Shown here piece after piece: positions 25,651 to 34,347 of a stretch of 64,000 bases of DNA. Location of the stretch: positions 21,057 through 85,056 of the forward strand of contig JABXKC010000012.1 in NCBI GenBank assembly GCA_013375495.1, read 5' to 3'. Source of the DNA: Promethearchaeota archaeon (lineage in GTDB: Archaea > Asgardarchaeota > Lokiarchaeia > Sigynarchaeales > SOKP01). The notes below the pieces were generated by a model, which did no database searches, was not told the origin of the DNA, and worked only from the letters and a program-made list of their open reading frames with translations. The position numbers and the translations under genes were made by a program. How positions within the stretch are numbered: position 1 is the stretch's first letter; each line of letters begins with the position of its first letter.

Positions 25651-26859
25651 ATGTCTGAAGAGGATACAAAGAACATTGTGATTAAAGATTTTTTCAAACG
25701 TTCAGTCATTCTTAACGAATTAGATGAAGCATTAAAATTCAAGCCAGATACTCTAATTGGGATAGATCAAATTTCTTCTGAAAAATTATTTGAGAATAAT
25801 GTTAAAAGTATAGAGGAGTTAGCACATCTCTCTTTAGAGAGTCTTCCTAATATTAAAGAAATACCTATTAATGTACTTATGAAATGGGTTAAGATCGCTC
25901 AAGTATTAGAAAGAGCAATAAAGGAAAAAATAAAAACTCATAAAAAAATATTAATGATTGGATTAGATAATGGGGGAAAAACTAGTATCTTAGCTGTTCT
26001 TCAAGATAAATTCTCAATAATCAAGTCTCTTCTACCAACCAGGGGAGTAAAACGTGAAAAATTAGATTTTTTTGGGTATCCAATACTTTCTTGGGATTTA
26101 GGGGGACAAGTTCAATATAGGGAAAAACTTTACTTTAACAGACCTGAATTATTTTTTACTGAAGCGGATTTAGTTTTATATGTTATTGATACACAAGATA
26201 GTGATAGATTCGCAGAAGCAGCGAACTATTTCCGTCAAGTTTTGACTGTATTAAGGGATTTAAACGAGTTTCCTCCAATTTTAGTGGTGTTATCGAAAAG
26301 TGATCAGGACATTCGTACATCTCTCGAGTGGCAGAATAATGTATCTGCGATAAAAAACAAGTTTAATAGTATAGTAAGAGAACATGAAAATACTTCAATC
26401 GGTTATTCCGATACAACAATATATCAAAAAGAAACTATAATGCAGATGTTTAGCGAAGCGTTAAAATTAATATCCGAAACATCTGAAATTATAGAAAATA
26501 TCCTTGAAGATTTTACATCTACGATAGAAGGAAAAGCTACAAGTTTAATTTCTATGGATGGTTTAATATTTGGAAGTTATACGAGTTCAGATATAGATGA
26601 GGCACTATTAAATAACACTGCTTTGATCATGCAAACGCTTTCAAACTTTCATAATTCAATCGGGTTAATAAGAGAACCTTCTATGACGCTTGATTTTCCT
26701 CTAAATGGATTTGCTATTCGAGGAGAAAAATTATTTGAATACTCGGAACTGAAAATTCCTGTCTATTTATGGCTTTTATCAGATAATGTAGATTTAATTT
26801 ATGAAAAAATCGACTATTTCAAACAGCAACTACTACCTTTGATTAATTTATTTCTTTAA
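25651..26859 (+). CDS. Multidomain Arf-like GTPase with N-terminal HhH-like domain
   Basis: 402 residues. Residues about 33-85 resemble a helix-hairpin-helix unit (G-I-D-Q-I-S-S-E-K-L...S-I-E-E-L-A-H-L-S-L-E-S-L), similar in pattern to the RadA N-terminus in this window. An Arf/SRbeta-type GTPase domain follows: G1 G-L-D-N-G-G-K-T (104-111), G2 Thr130, G3 W-D-L-G-G-Q (148-153) and G4 S-K-S-D (215-218, Ser in place of the usual Asn). The C-terminal 120 residues contain S-L-I-S-M-D-G-L-I-F-G-S-Y, typical of a longin/roadblock-like domain that could bind a GTPase partner in cis or trans. No lipidation site or TM. Neighbours are other eukaryote-like genes. Confidence 0.8.
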   Translation: MSEEDTKNIVIKDFFKRSVILNELDEALKFKPDTLIGIDQISSEKLFENNVKSIEELAHLSLESLPNIKEIPINVLMKWVKIAQVLERAIKEKIKTHKKILMIGLDNGGKTSILAVLQDKFSIIKSLLPTRGVKREKLDFFGYPILSWDLGGQVQYREKLYFNRPELFFTEADLVLYVIDTQDSDRFAEAANYFRQVLTVLRDLNEFPPILVVLSKSDQDIRTSLEWQNNVSAIKNKFNSIVREHENTSIGYSDTTIYQKETIMQMFSEALKLISETSEIIENILEDFTSTIEGKATSLISMDGLIFGSYTSSDIDEALLNNTALIMQTLSNFHNSIGLIREPSMTLDFPLNGFAIRGEKLFEYSELKIPVYLWLLSDNVDLIYEKIDYFKQQLLPLINLFL

Positions 26860-27009
26860 TCAAACATTTTTTCGTAAGTTTAATTTAGTCCTAATACGCT
26901 CAAATCTTCTTTTGTTGAGAGAAATACTATTTTTCTTCGAGAAGATTTCAAATTTATAAATAAAAGATATATAGAAATAAAAATTTGCTATTACGACTCT
27001 TTGCCCTTT

Positions 27010-27681
27010 TTATATCCTATCTGTCATAAACATATTCCTTGCTCCTATGACATTCACAATTTCCTTTTTAATTCTAAAGATCATTTCTCTACTTAAAGAA
27101 TCTAATTGTTCAGAATAAAGTATCTCTTTTATACGATTTCTAACCCTCTTTCGGAGGTCTCGAGGCAGATATACTTTTATTAGTTGGCTCTCTTCTAATA
27201 AAACCAGCAAAGAAATAATATTTGTACTAGGTTCTTTATTGTTATTAACCACGTTTTGGATTTCCTCTAATAGCTGTGATTTTATTTCTGGTTTCTGTAA
27301 AAAGTAGAGTTTCCTTTTTAATTGTTGGTTGATTTCACTCTTTAAAATGCCTTGTTGTTCCATAAGATCGAAATATAAATAATAATATTCATATTTCTTT
27401 GAAAGTTCATCAATCCATTTCATTAAACTTCGTTTCTTCTCTGATTTTCCTATAATTTCAAGTATTTGATCTAAAAATTCGTCTTCCGTTGAACTTGAAT
27501 TAATAATTTCAATGCTTTTTTCTGTAATATTTATTTTTCCTTGAAGAAATAGATCCATTAATAATGCTCCTGCAAAACCTAAACTCTCGAAGCCCTTAGA
27601 ATCGCAAACCCCCTTTTGCTCGTTTAAAACCACTAGTAAATAACTTTTTGATATAAGAATTTTGATATCTCCTCCATTCAT
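27010..27681 (-). CDS. GPP34/GOLPH3-family protein
   Basis: 223 residues, all helical. The family pattern is clear: L-L-V-V-L-N-E-Q-K-G (about 16-25), G-F-A-G-A-L-L-M-D-L-F-L-Q-G-K-I (about 35-50), then a hydrophilic segment with an I-I-G-K-S-E-K-K-R-S-L-M-K-W-I-D-E-L block. In eukaryotes GOLPH3/Vps74 binds PI4P at the Golgi and retains glycosyltransferases; prokaryotic members also associate with membranes. The lipid headgroup bound by an archaeal version is unknown. It lies in a set of GTPase and V4R genes, which supports a membrane-associated role. Start ATG. Confidence 0.75.
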   Translation of the reverse strand: MNGGDIKILISKSYLLVVLNEQKGVCDSKGFESLGFAGALLMDLFLQGKINITEKSIEIINSSSTEDEFLDQILEIIGKSEKKRSLMKWIDELSKKYEYYYLYFDLMEQQGILKSEINQQLKRKLYFLQKPEIKSQLLEEIQNVVNNNKEPSTNIISLLVLLEESQLIKVYLPRDLRKRVRNRIKEILYSEQLDSLSREMIFRIKKEIVNVIGARNMFMTDRI

Positions 27682-27866
27682 TATATAAAAAATAATTGTT
27701 TTAAATTCTTTATTTATAAAAATATAGAATTCTTTAGGTATTTAAGTTATTAGAAAAACAAATTCACAATCTGAGAATTGATCAGATAAGGGAGTTATAT
27801 ATGTTTTATTATATTTATTAAATTGAGAATGTTATATTTGAAATCGTAAAAAAGAGAAATACTACC

Positions 27867-28412
27867 ATGGTGAAGCGTAGAAAAACGGGAGCATATGAAC
27901 ATTTTTGTGTTCTTATTTTCGCACAAGGAATTTGGAAAGAAACTGATAGGGATAGTGTGAGAAATTTGATAAAAGAAAAATTGAAAAGCATGAAAGAGGC
28001 TTCTTATAATATTTTCTTTAAATTGACCCATCGGGAACAGATGCCTATTTATGCAGATTGTCATTTATGCCAACCCATCTATAAAATGTTTGAGGAATTT
28101 AAGGGGAGTAATGATGGGATTCTGTATCAAGGTCACCATTATCTTATTCCTGAAGATGATTTTGATGATATGAAATCTCTTGCACACTTGATTATTTCTC
28201 ATAATAATGTTAAGAAATTTTATTTATTATACCTTGACGGCTTAGGAGAGATTAAGAGAACTATTTTAGACAATATGAATTTAGAAGAATTTAAAGAAAA
28301 ATTAAATTTCAAAAAATGTAACATTACTGAATTTATCTCCATAATAGATAGTAATAAATTTAAGAACAGAACAGTCTATGAAATAACTAAAAGTAGAGGT
28401 GCGTATAATTGA
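27867..28412 (+). CDS. Uncharacterised protein, 181 residues
   Basis: Cytosolic, mixed alpha/beta in appearance. It has a C-H-L-C pair (about residues 70-73, in A-D-C-H-L-C-Q-P-I-Y) and several His residues (G-H-H-Y-L-I-P-E-D-D). These could bind a metal, but no known zinc-finger spacing is completed. No family recognised. The stop codon overlaps the start of the next small gene, so the two are translationally coupled. It stands divergent from the GPP34-like gene. Confidence 0.6.
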   Translation: MVKRRKTGAYEHFCVLIFAQGIWKETDRDSVRNLIKEKLKSMKEASYNIFFKLTHREQMPIYADCHLCQPIYKMFEEFKGSNDGILYQGHHYLIPEDDFDDMKSLAHLIISHNNVKKFYLLYLDGLGEIKRTILDNMNLEEFKEKLNFKKCNITEFISIIDSNKFKNRTVYEITKSRGAYN

Positions 28413-28600
28413 GTGAAGAGGAACATCAAGAAAAAAAGAATCAACGGGCAAAAGAAGTAGCTGCAGCAATGGTTGAAAATATAAAAAAGAATATGGAAGA
28501 ACCTGATTTTTTTGATAAAAGAGAAAAAATACTACAAGAAGTTACGGATAAAGTTCTTAAAAAACGGGAAGACAGGCATAAAATACTTGAAGAGGAATGA
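28409..28600 (+). CDS. Small highly charged helical protein, 63 residues
   Basis: It starts at a TTG overlapping the previous stop codon (TTGA), with GAGGTG seven bases upstream as ribosome-binding site. Nearly half the residues are Glu or Lys, and the sequence is predicted to be helical throughout (E-K-K-N-Q-R-A-K-E-V-A-A-A-M-V-E-N-I-K-K). The overlap and the good ribosome-binding site argue for a real gene coupled to the 181-residue protein. It may be a small partner or antitoxin-like subunit; this is not testable from sequence. Confidence 0.6.
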   Translation: MSEEEHQEKKNQRAKEVAAAMVENIKKNMEEPDFFDKREKILQEVTDKVLKKREDRHKILEEE

Positions 28601-28655
28601 AATATCAATTGAATTACTCGTTCTTAAAAATCTCGTAAATTAACTTAAATTCAAC

Positions 28656-28865
28656 TTACATCTCTAGATCTTTTCTTGCTGAAAGTAGAAATTCGGTGCT
28701 TCTATCCATCATCTCAATTGCTTTATTAATTTTTTCTACCACAGAATTTAAACCATTATCCTTTGCAATATCTCTCCATTTTATATAGCTTTCTTTGTGT
28801 GAATTGTTGTGTGCCGCCCAATGTTCGCATAATTTGGAGAGCTTTAATATTTGTTTTTCTACCAT
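28656..28865 (-). CDS. Small helical protein with H-W-x2-H-N motif (DUF8180-like)
   Basis: 69 residues. The pattern L-C-E-H-W-A-A-H-N-N-S-H-K-E-S-Y-I-K-W (about 12-30), followed by two helices, resembles small H-W-x2-H-N-x2-H proteins that occur alone or next to CooT-like proteins in archaea and bacteria. The clustered histidines suggest metal binding. Family assignment is from memory of the motif and is tentative. It is 89 bases downstream of the V4R gene on the same strand. Confidence 0.55.
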   Translation of the reverse strand: MVEKQILKLSKLCEHWAAHNNSHKESYIKWRDIAKDNGLNSVVEKINKAIEMMDRSTEFLLSARKDLEM

Positions 28866-28954
28866 TTTAATCAGTATTTGTATTTATTGAGTGTTAAAAT
28901 CGATAATTTCCTTAAAATAAAATAAGGAAAAATGGGAAGAATATAATCCATTTA

Positions 28955-29551
28955 TTACAAAGAGGCTAAGAAACCCGATACTGCTAAATCAGACATTTCA
29001 TCATCGAGTAAGTTATCTTCCATTTCGTCTACGAGTAGATCAAATTTATACGAGCACTTATCTCCTCCTGTTAGGATACATTCTACTTCTTCACTGTCCA
29101 CATCAATACCTAACACATCAAAAGCACTGTTGAATATACCGAGATATAGTAAACACAAGTTTTTAGCCATGATATTTGCTTTTTCTTGGGTTGCTAAGGA
29201 TTCGTATACATTTATAATAATGTGATCTTTTTTGAATGTTCCAGTAAGTACACCATACCCCATTAGCATCATAACCTCGAGTGTGCCCAATAGAACTTCC
29301 TTTTTAGTAGCCATAGACTCACTACTCCAGTCTTTATTATAAAAAAACTTTTCCATAAATATTTTACCGAGAGATTTTCCCACCCATATAAGGATATCTT
29401 CGGCATTTGTTCCAGCGAATTCACAAAATTCCATGATCTCATTAGGACGAAGCATAATAAGCCTCATTTCTTTATCTTTTTCACCTAGAAATAGTTGTCC
29501 TTCCTTTTCTTCAACATTTATTTGTAGTTCTTTTTTTAATCGTTTGATCAT
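28955..29551 (-). CDS. V4R-domain (Bet3/TRAPP-like fold) protein
   Basis: 198 residues. The C-terminal segment E-C-I-L-T-G-G-D-K-C-S-Y-K-F (about 158-171) is the end of a V4R domain, whose hallmark is C-x-x-x-G-x-x-x-C-x-F; the preceding 100 residues have the expected helix and strand pattern with a G-Y-G-V-L strand. V4R shares its fold with Bet3 subunits of the eukaryotic TRAPP complex, an exchange factor for Rab GTPases. Being next to an Arf-like GTPase gene, a regulatory link is plausible but unproven; ligand-binding V4R sensors are the alternative. Confidence 0.65.
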   Translation of the reverse strand: MIKRLKKELQINVEEKEGQLFLGEKDKEMRLIMLRPNEIMEFCEFAGTNAEDILIWVGKSLGKIFMEKFFYNKDWSSESMATKKEVLLGTLEVMMLMGYGVLTGTFKKDHIIINVYESLATQEKANIMAKNLCLLYLGIFNSAFDVLGIDVDSEEVECILTGGDKCSYKFDLLVDEMEDNLLDDEMSDLAVSGFLASL

Positions 29552-29675
29552 GATTTTACCTTGTCTAATAATGATAAATCTTAACTAACATTATTTTTGA
29601 AAGTATTTAATATAATAGAAATTTAAACTGCTAGGCTTATAAATTTATTGACAAACCAATATTTATATAGATTTT

Positions 29676-30707
29676 CTACGCTGAGACTAAAGTAAAAATC
29701 GTGTTTAATACTTTTTCAATATTAAAGCTAGTTTTAACTGATGTGAAAATAAATTTCCAATTGTTATGCTGTAGAATATCAAATTCAAAGAATCTATGAA
29801 TTTCTTTTTCTGTTCTTATTAATTGTTCAACATTATTGTTATGATTAATTAAATCAGTCTTATTACCAATGATTAAAAGAGGTATATCTTTTAGATCGTT
29901 TTCGTTGTATATTCTCCAAAACTCAGCTTTTGATTCGTCAAAGCGTAATTGGTTGGCAACATCAATCATATATATAATTATATTCGAATCCTGAAGCCCA
30001 AGTAGCCATCTTTCCCTGAAAGAGCTTTGACCGGGAGAATCCCAAATCGATAGAAGCCCATCTTCTCTTTGGATATACTCAATGTTAAATCTCTTGTTTG
30101 GCGTAAAAAAGTTATCTTTATATTGACCAGTTTTAATCCTTCTAGTTAAGGAAGTCTTTCCAACATTGTCAATTCCAAATAAAAATACTTTTGTAAATAA
30201 TCCTGAGGGTTGAAAAGAAACTTCTGGGGCTGTTTCAAGGGTTTCGTCTCCGAATCTTTTTATATCAATAAATAAGGTTATTAATAAGTTCTCTATCTCC
30301 ATTTCGTCTTTAAAAGAACAGCATTTTTCTGTATTTAGCAATTCATTGGATAAATCTTCAAAAATTTCTTTATAATCGAGGGGATTATCTTCTTTTTCAA
30401 ATATTAATCCAATAAGCATTTCATAATTAACGCATATAGTAAATATGTTTTGGTCTCCAATAACTTGCGAAATGGGGCTACTAATTACGAAAGGGGTTGT
30501 ATCTCTCTTTTTTTCATTTAAACTACTTGAATTTTTCGTGTTTTCAAAACGTGGATCTACTAGAGATCCATGATCATGACCGTGAATGATTTTTAAAACT
30601 ATCTCATTATTCTCTTTTTTATCTATATCTTCGGGATAACTATAGATATCAAGATTGTTTAGATCGTGTGAATTTTTGCGTTTTAACAAAAATATTTTTA
30701 ATAACAC
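29676..30707 (-). CDS. Arf/Sar-like GTPase with N-terminal longin-like domain
   Basis: 343 residues. The GTPase domain occupies about 170-343: G1 G-I-D-N-V-G-K-T (178-185), a switch-I Thr near 202, G3 W-D-S-P-G-Q (222-227), G4 N-K-T-D (282-285) and a T-S-V-K G5. The first 155 residues start L-L-K-I-F-L-L-K-R and contain strand-rich segments such as F-T-I-C-V-N-Y-E-M-L-I-G-L-I-F, compatible with a longin-type domain interrupted by a disordered Asp/Lys-rich loop (about 25-75). All GTP-binding motifs are intact, so it should cycle. Start GTG. It forms a minus-strand group with the V4R and H-W-x2-H-N genes. Confidence 0.8.
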   Translation of the reverse strand: MLLKIFLLKRKNSHDLNNLDIYSYPEDIDKKENNEIVLKIIHGHDHGSLVDPRFENTKNSSSLNEKKRDTTPFVISSPISQVIGDQNIFTICVNYEMLIGLIFEKEDNPLDYKEIFEDLSNELLNTEKCCSFKDEMEIENLLITLFIDIKRFGDETLETAPEVSFQPSGLFTKVFLFGIDNVGKTSLTRRIKTGQYKDNFFTPNKRFNIEYIQREDGLLSIWDSPGQSSFRERWLLGLQDSNIIIYMIDVANQLRFDESKAEFWRIYNENDLKDIPLLIIGNKTDLINHNNNVEQLIRTEKEIHRFFEFDILQHNNWKFIFTSVKTSFNIEKVLNTIFTLVSA

Positions 30708-30874
30708 AGAATTTACCTGATCATTTATTCCCTTAAGGATGTAAATAAAAAATGCTTAAAAAAAGTTTGGAATTGGACGAAGAACCTCTCTTATAAACTT
30801 TATGCTATTGAGTCATTAATAAACAAGCAGAAAAATAATAAAACTTAGAAACTTAAGAGTTTTTGAAAAAAGCT

Positions 30875-32287
30875 TCATGAATCTGTTTCTTCTTTCCTTT
30901 CATCTTGTTCTTCTATAATCTCATCTTGTTCTTCTATAATCTCATCTTGTTCTTCTTCAGAGGGTTCTTTTGGCTCTTCTTTTACTTCTTCAGACGGTTT
31001 TTCTCCAATAGGAGTATCACACACAGGACACTTCGTCCAACCAGGTCTTAAACTATATCCGCAGCTAGAACATTCAGACATATCTTGATCAGGTTGCCAT
31101 TCAGGAATATTCAATCCTCCTCTTCTTCTTTTCTCCGCTAAATCTTGCAGTTCTTCTTCCTTCCAAACTTCCATTCCTTCAGGTATACCTGAGCCACGCT
31201 CTTCAGCGAATTTCGTTAAATCTTCTTCGCTCCAAGTTGGAAGATCTGGTTGTGCTGCCAATCTTTTTTGAGCTTCACTAGCGAGTTCTTCAGGAGTCCA
31301 AGTTTTCAATTCCTGACCCCCAGGGGTTCTGACACCCCCGCCAGTTGGTCCTGAAACAGGTATACCCTGAGTAGGTATTTGTTGACTCTGTGAAGGCGCT
31401 TGACAATACGAAGCGGATAATCTTAATAAAGCTTCAAAACAGTTTCCATATTGAGAATCTCCTTGACTCTCGTCAGCGATTAAAACAATACTTTTTTTAT
31501 CGGATGGCAAAGGCACGGCTATACTACACACGGCAATATCTGATGTAATTCTTCCAGATTCTAAGGCAGTAGTAACCTTTTTCATAGAATTAACTAAATC
31601 ATCATCCTTCATCAAAAAATCGCAGATAGGGTCACCATGTCTTTGAAATTCTTCGTGATATTTTGCTAATTGATTTTTAGTTATTGCCGAATCTAGCGAA
31701 TCTATGAGGGCGCTAACATATGGGAATATATGAGATTTTGGTTCTTTTTGAGTAGCATCTATTTTGTAATCCCCCAGATCTAAATTTCCTGTAAAAGGCG
31801 CAAACAAAGGTTCTTGATCCTTGATCTTCCCATATAATGTTGTTCTACCAATGAAACATTTAATTTCTCCGTAGTAGGCAATAGAGTCATCCAAAAGCTC
31901 TACTTTATCGTTGTATGTTATCCGCGGAATAGTTCGAAAGACCACATCAACCCAGGGCATTTCTTTTACAGGAATTATTGCTACACAAGTTTTAATTATT
32001 AATTCTGATAGTTTTTTAAGGTATTCTTTCAGTTTTTTCTTGATTTCTTTATACTTGTCTTTTTCAAGTTCGGTTTCAGCTTTATTCATAAACTCCTTGA
32101 ATTTTTCCTCATTTTTTTTCACCGAACCCCCAAAACTTTTTACTTCTCCTACAATGTTATCTTTTAGAATGAATGTAGCGTCGTTTATGATATCTTTTTG
32201 TAGTTCTGTGAGTTCTTCCACCAAGTATTCGCTTACTTCAAAATTTAGACTATTTATAAAGATTTCAAACAGTTTCGCTTCTGACAT
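30875..32287 (-). CDS. Uncharacterised protein with tryptophan repeats, zinc ribbon and acidic tail
   Basis: 470 residues. The N-terminal 295 residues form a folded mostly helical domain of unknown family. A Gln/Pro/Gly-rich linker leads to three repeats W-x-x-E-E/D-L-x3-A-x2-R with Trp at 330, 352 and 375, and a partial fourth at W397. A C-x2-C-x10-C-x2-C zinc ribbon (C406, C409, C420, C423) follows, then an acidic tail of direct repeats (E-E-Q-D-E-I-I). The modular tail looks like a set of short binding motifs on a flexible arm. It sits beside GTPase genes and may be a scaffold or effector; no function is assigned. Confidence 0.7.
   Translation of the reverse strand: MSEAKLFEIFINSLNFEVSEYLVEELTELQKDIINDATFILKDNIVGEVKSFGGSVKKNEEKFKEFMNKAETELEKDKYKEIKKKLKEYLKKLSELIIKTCVAIIPVKEMPWVDVVFRTIPRITYNDKVELLDDSIAYYGEIKCFIGRTTLYGKIKDQEPLFAPFTGNLDLGDYKIDATQKEPKSHIFPYVSALIDSLDSAITKNQLAKYHEEFQRHGDPICDFLMKDDDLVNSMKKVTTALESGRITSDIAVCSIAVPLPSDKKSIVLIADESQGDSQYGNCFEALLRLSASYCQAPSQSQQIPTQGIPVSGPTGGGVRTPGGQELKTWTPEELASEAQKRLAAQPDLPTWSEEDLTKFAEERGSGIPEGMEVWKEEELQDLAEKRRRGGLNIPEWQPDQDMSECSSCGYSLRPGWTKCPVCDTPIGEKPSEEVKEEPKEPSEEEQDEIIEEQDEIIEEQDERKEETDS
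30901..30957 (-). repeat. 21-base tandem repeat, about 2.7 copies
   Basis: Two identical 21-base units (30901-30921 and 30922-30942) and a partial third encode the repeated acidic heptad in the tail of the 470-residue protein. In-frame length makes copy-number change tolerable. Confidence 0.85.
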
Positions 32288-32423
32288 TTTCTAAACCTTA
32301 TTCTATCGATTAATTTCTTTTTATAAATATAGCAACGAAATGAATATAAAAATTTATTTAAAACATAGTCATTTCACTAGTAGTTATTAAACATCGAATT
32401 TTTAAGATTAGTGTGAAGAATAA

Positions 32424-33449
32424 ATGAATGTAAACAATATCACAGTCTGTTTTATTTCTACAGTTTCAAAAGATGTCCAAAATTACTTAATAGAAAACCT
32501 TAAAAACCTTTCAAATGTAAAGATTATTTTTCCAGAAGATACTTCTGAAGAATCTTTATTAAAAATAGTTCCTAATGCTGATATATTAATTGGATGGAGA
32601 CCCTCAAAAACCATTTTAGACCGAGCATCTAAACTGAAATTATTTATTAATCCGGGTGCTGGTGTAAATCATCTTTTAAAATTATTTACTAGGCTAAATA
32701 AGAAACGAAAAGTTTTGCTAGTTAACGGACACGGTAATTCTTATTTCGTAGCTCAGCATGTTGTAGCCTTACTTTTAACCCTTATGAATAAAACTATTCC
32801 TCATCATATCTGGATGAAAGAAGGAAGGTGGCGTACTGGAGACGATGATGCGGAGTCAATTCCTTTGCGTTCACGAAAAATTGGACTTCTAGGGTATGGC
32901 GCAATTAACCAAAAAGTTCATCAATTTCTTTCGGGATTTGAAGTAAAATTCCACATATTAAGAGTTAATTGGAACAAACAGAAGGACGAATTACCGACTC
33001 CAGCTAAAAAATATAATTTCAACCAACTTCATGACTTCTTAAAAGAAATTGATGTTTTAATTATAGGAATTCCAGTTACTTCGTTAACATCAGGACTAAT
33101 AAAATCAGAAGAGATTAGCTTATTAGGATCAAATGGACTAATTGTCAATGTATCTAGAGGAGAGATCATAAACCAAGAAGATCTTTACAAAGCTTTGAAA
33201 AATAAAATAATTTTGGGTGCAGCTATAGATGTCTGGTATGATTATCATCCACATCGAGATAAAAACGGTGTTAAACGGCCCTATAAATTCCCTTTTCATA
33301 CGCTTGATAATATCATTTTATCTCCGCATAGGGGATATTCTCCTTTCAGGGATCTGTTAAGGTGGAATGAAGTAGTGGAAAATATTACCCGTATGGCAAT
33401 GAATCAGGGAAACCTAATTAATGTTGTTAATCTTGAAGAGGAATATTAA
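32424..33449 (+). CDS. D-2-hydroxyacid dehydrogenase family, NAD-binding
   Basis: 341 residues. The catalytic and nucleotide-binding domains are arranged as in the family. The NAD loop is L-L-G-Y-G-A-I-N (about 153-160), with Asn where the third Gly is common. V-N-V-S-R-G-E-I carries the substrate-binding Arg, and L-S-P-H-R-G-Y-S the catalytic His. The mid-protein segment G-A-A-I-D-V-W matches the family, with Tyr rather than Glu after it. The substrate cannot be told (phosphoglycerate, glyoxylate or other 2-oxoacids). It stands alone between two intergenic regions. Confidence 0.82.
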   Translation: MNVNNITVCFISTVSKDVQNYLIENLKNLSNVKIIFPEDTSEESLLKIVPNADILIGWRPSKTILDRASKLKLFINPGAGVNHLLKLFTRLNKKRKVLLVNGHGNSYFVAQHVVALLLTLMNKTIPHHIWMKEGRWRTGDDDAESIPLRSRKIGLLGYGAINQKVHQFLSGFEVKFHILRVNWNKQKDELPTPAKKYNFNQLHDFLKEIDVLIIGIPVTSLTSGLIKSEEISLLGSNGLIVNVSRGEIINQEDLYKALKNKIILGAAIDVWYDYHPHRDKNGVKRPYKFPFHTLDNIILSPHRGYSPFRDLLRWNEVVENITRMAMNQGNLINVVNLEEEY

Positions 33450-33999
33450 CTTCATAGTTATTTAAAGATTAAATATGTTTGTTTATTCTCCTAAGCATTA
33501 ATAAATTGTTTCTAATATTTAGGATTATGAAAATTATTATCTTTTGGAGCTTTTTATCATAATACGTGAAATACTGAATATTTGAAAAAAAAATCTAATT
33601 AATTATCTGTTCATTTAGATATTTGTTTATAGAATTACAATATTTGATTATTTCCGAATTTTCTCGCGAAAATCGCGACATATAATTTTTTTTTCCAAAC
33701 TTAAAAGTCCGACATTATTTCTAAATAAGAATTTTTAATTTTTATAAAAAAATTTTACCTACTTTAAAAAATTTTCAAAAATATTTTCATGAATAACTTT
33801 AAAAACGATATTTATTAACTTACTTCTATTTCTATAACTAAAATGAAGTGGGGGATGTGAAAATTGCCATATTAAGAATTTGGGTAAATTATATTTTAAA
33901 AAAATATATTAACCCACTAAAAAACAATGTTTATATATTATTTTTGTATAAATAATTATATATAGAATAATCAAAAAAAAATATGGTTAAGGCGATTGG
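33450..33999. other. 550-base A+T-rich intergenic region upstream of an RHH regulator
   Basis: No gene-like frame. It holds two copies of the palindrome TCGCGA (33664-33669, 33673-33678) separated by three A, which stand out in such A+T-rich DNA; an inverted repeat at 33881-33916; and TATA-like stretches from 33930 to 33964. A 6-codon ATG frame (33983-34003) ends over the start of the regulator gene and may be chance. Confidence 0.5.
33881..33916 (+). repeat. Inverted repeat upstream of RHH regulator
   Basis: TGGGT (33881-33885) pairs with ACCCA (33912-33916), and the A+T-rich inner arms continue pairing with two bulges to a 4-base loop. It lies about 85 bases before the regulator start, so it could be its operator or a terminator-like RNA stem. 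Confidence 0.4.
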
Positions 34000-34290
34000 A
34001 TGAAGATTGTTACCGTTAACGTACCTGAAAGTTATATAGATGCTATAAATAAATTAATAGGACAAGAAGGATTGTATCCCAGTCGATCTGAATTAATAAG
34101 ATGTGCAGTCCGGGAGTTCCTTATAAAAGAACTCAAACTAGCTAATAATATGGCAAAATATAATGAAGTAGAGATAGAAGATTTTGACGATAAAAATTTT
34201 GTAAGAGTACCAGTTGAAGGAGTAAATGAAAACTCCGAACCAGTGCGAGAATTTAAAACATACAAAATTTTAAAGAGGTTAGAACATTAA
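34000..34290 (+). CDS. CopG/NikR-type ribbon-helix-helix regulator
   Basis: 96 residues. M-K-I-V-T-V-N-V-P-E-S-Y-I-D-A-I-N-K-L-I forms the ribbon and first helix, and Y-P-S-R-S-E-L-I-R-C-A-V-R-E-F-L the second helix, a textbook archaeal RHH domain. The C-terminal 45 residues are acidic and of unknown fold. It forms dimers that bind palindromic operators in the family. Candidate operators are the repeats in the upstream 550-base gap, suggesting autoregulation. Confidence 0.78.
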   Translation: MKIVTVNVPESYIDAINKLIGQEGLYPSRSELIRCAVREFLIKELKLANNMAKYNEVEIEDFDDKNFVRVPVEGVNENSEPVREFKTYKILKRLEH

Positions 34291-34347
34291 ATCCTGTTAT
34301 AAACGCATTTAGATATATTTTGTGATCAGATTATTAGAAATATTGAG

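Noticed and set aside
27795..28064. 89-codon minus-strand frame
   Set aside because: Opposite to the 181-residue gene, His/Phe-rich shadow composition, no ribosome-binding site.
31911..32294. 127-codon plus-strand frame
   Set aside because: Fully inside the 470-residue gene on the other strand; Ser/Phe-rich product typical of an antisense shadow.
33983..34003. Six-codon ATG frame overlapping the RHH start
   Set aside because: Too short and without bias; could be chance in A+T-rich sequence.
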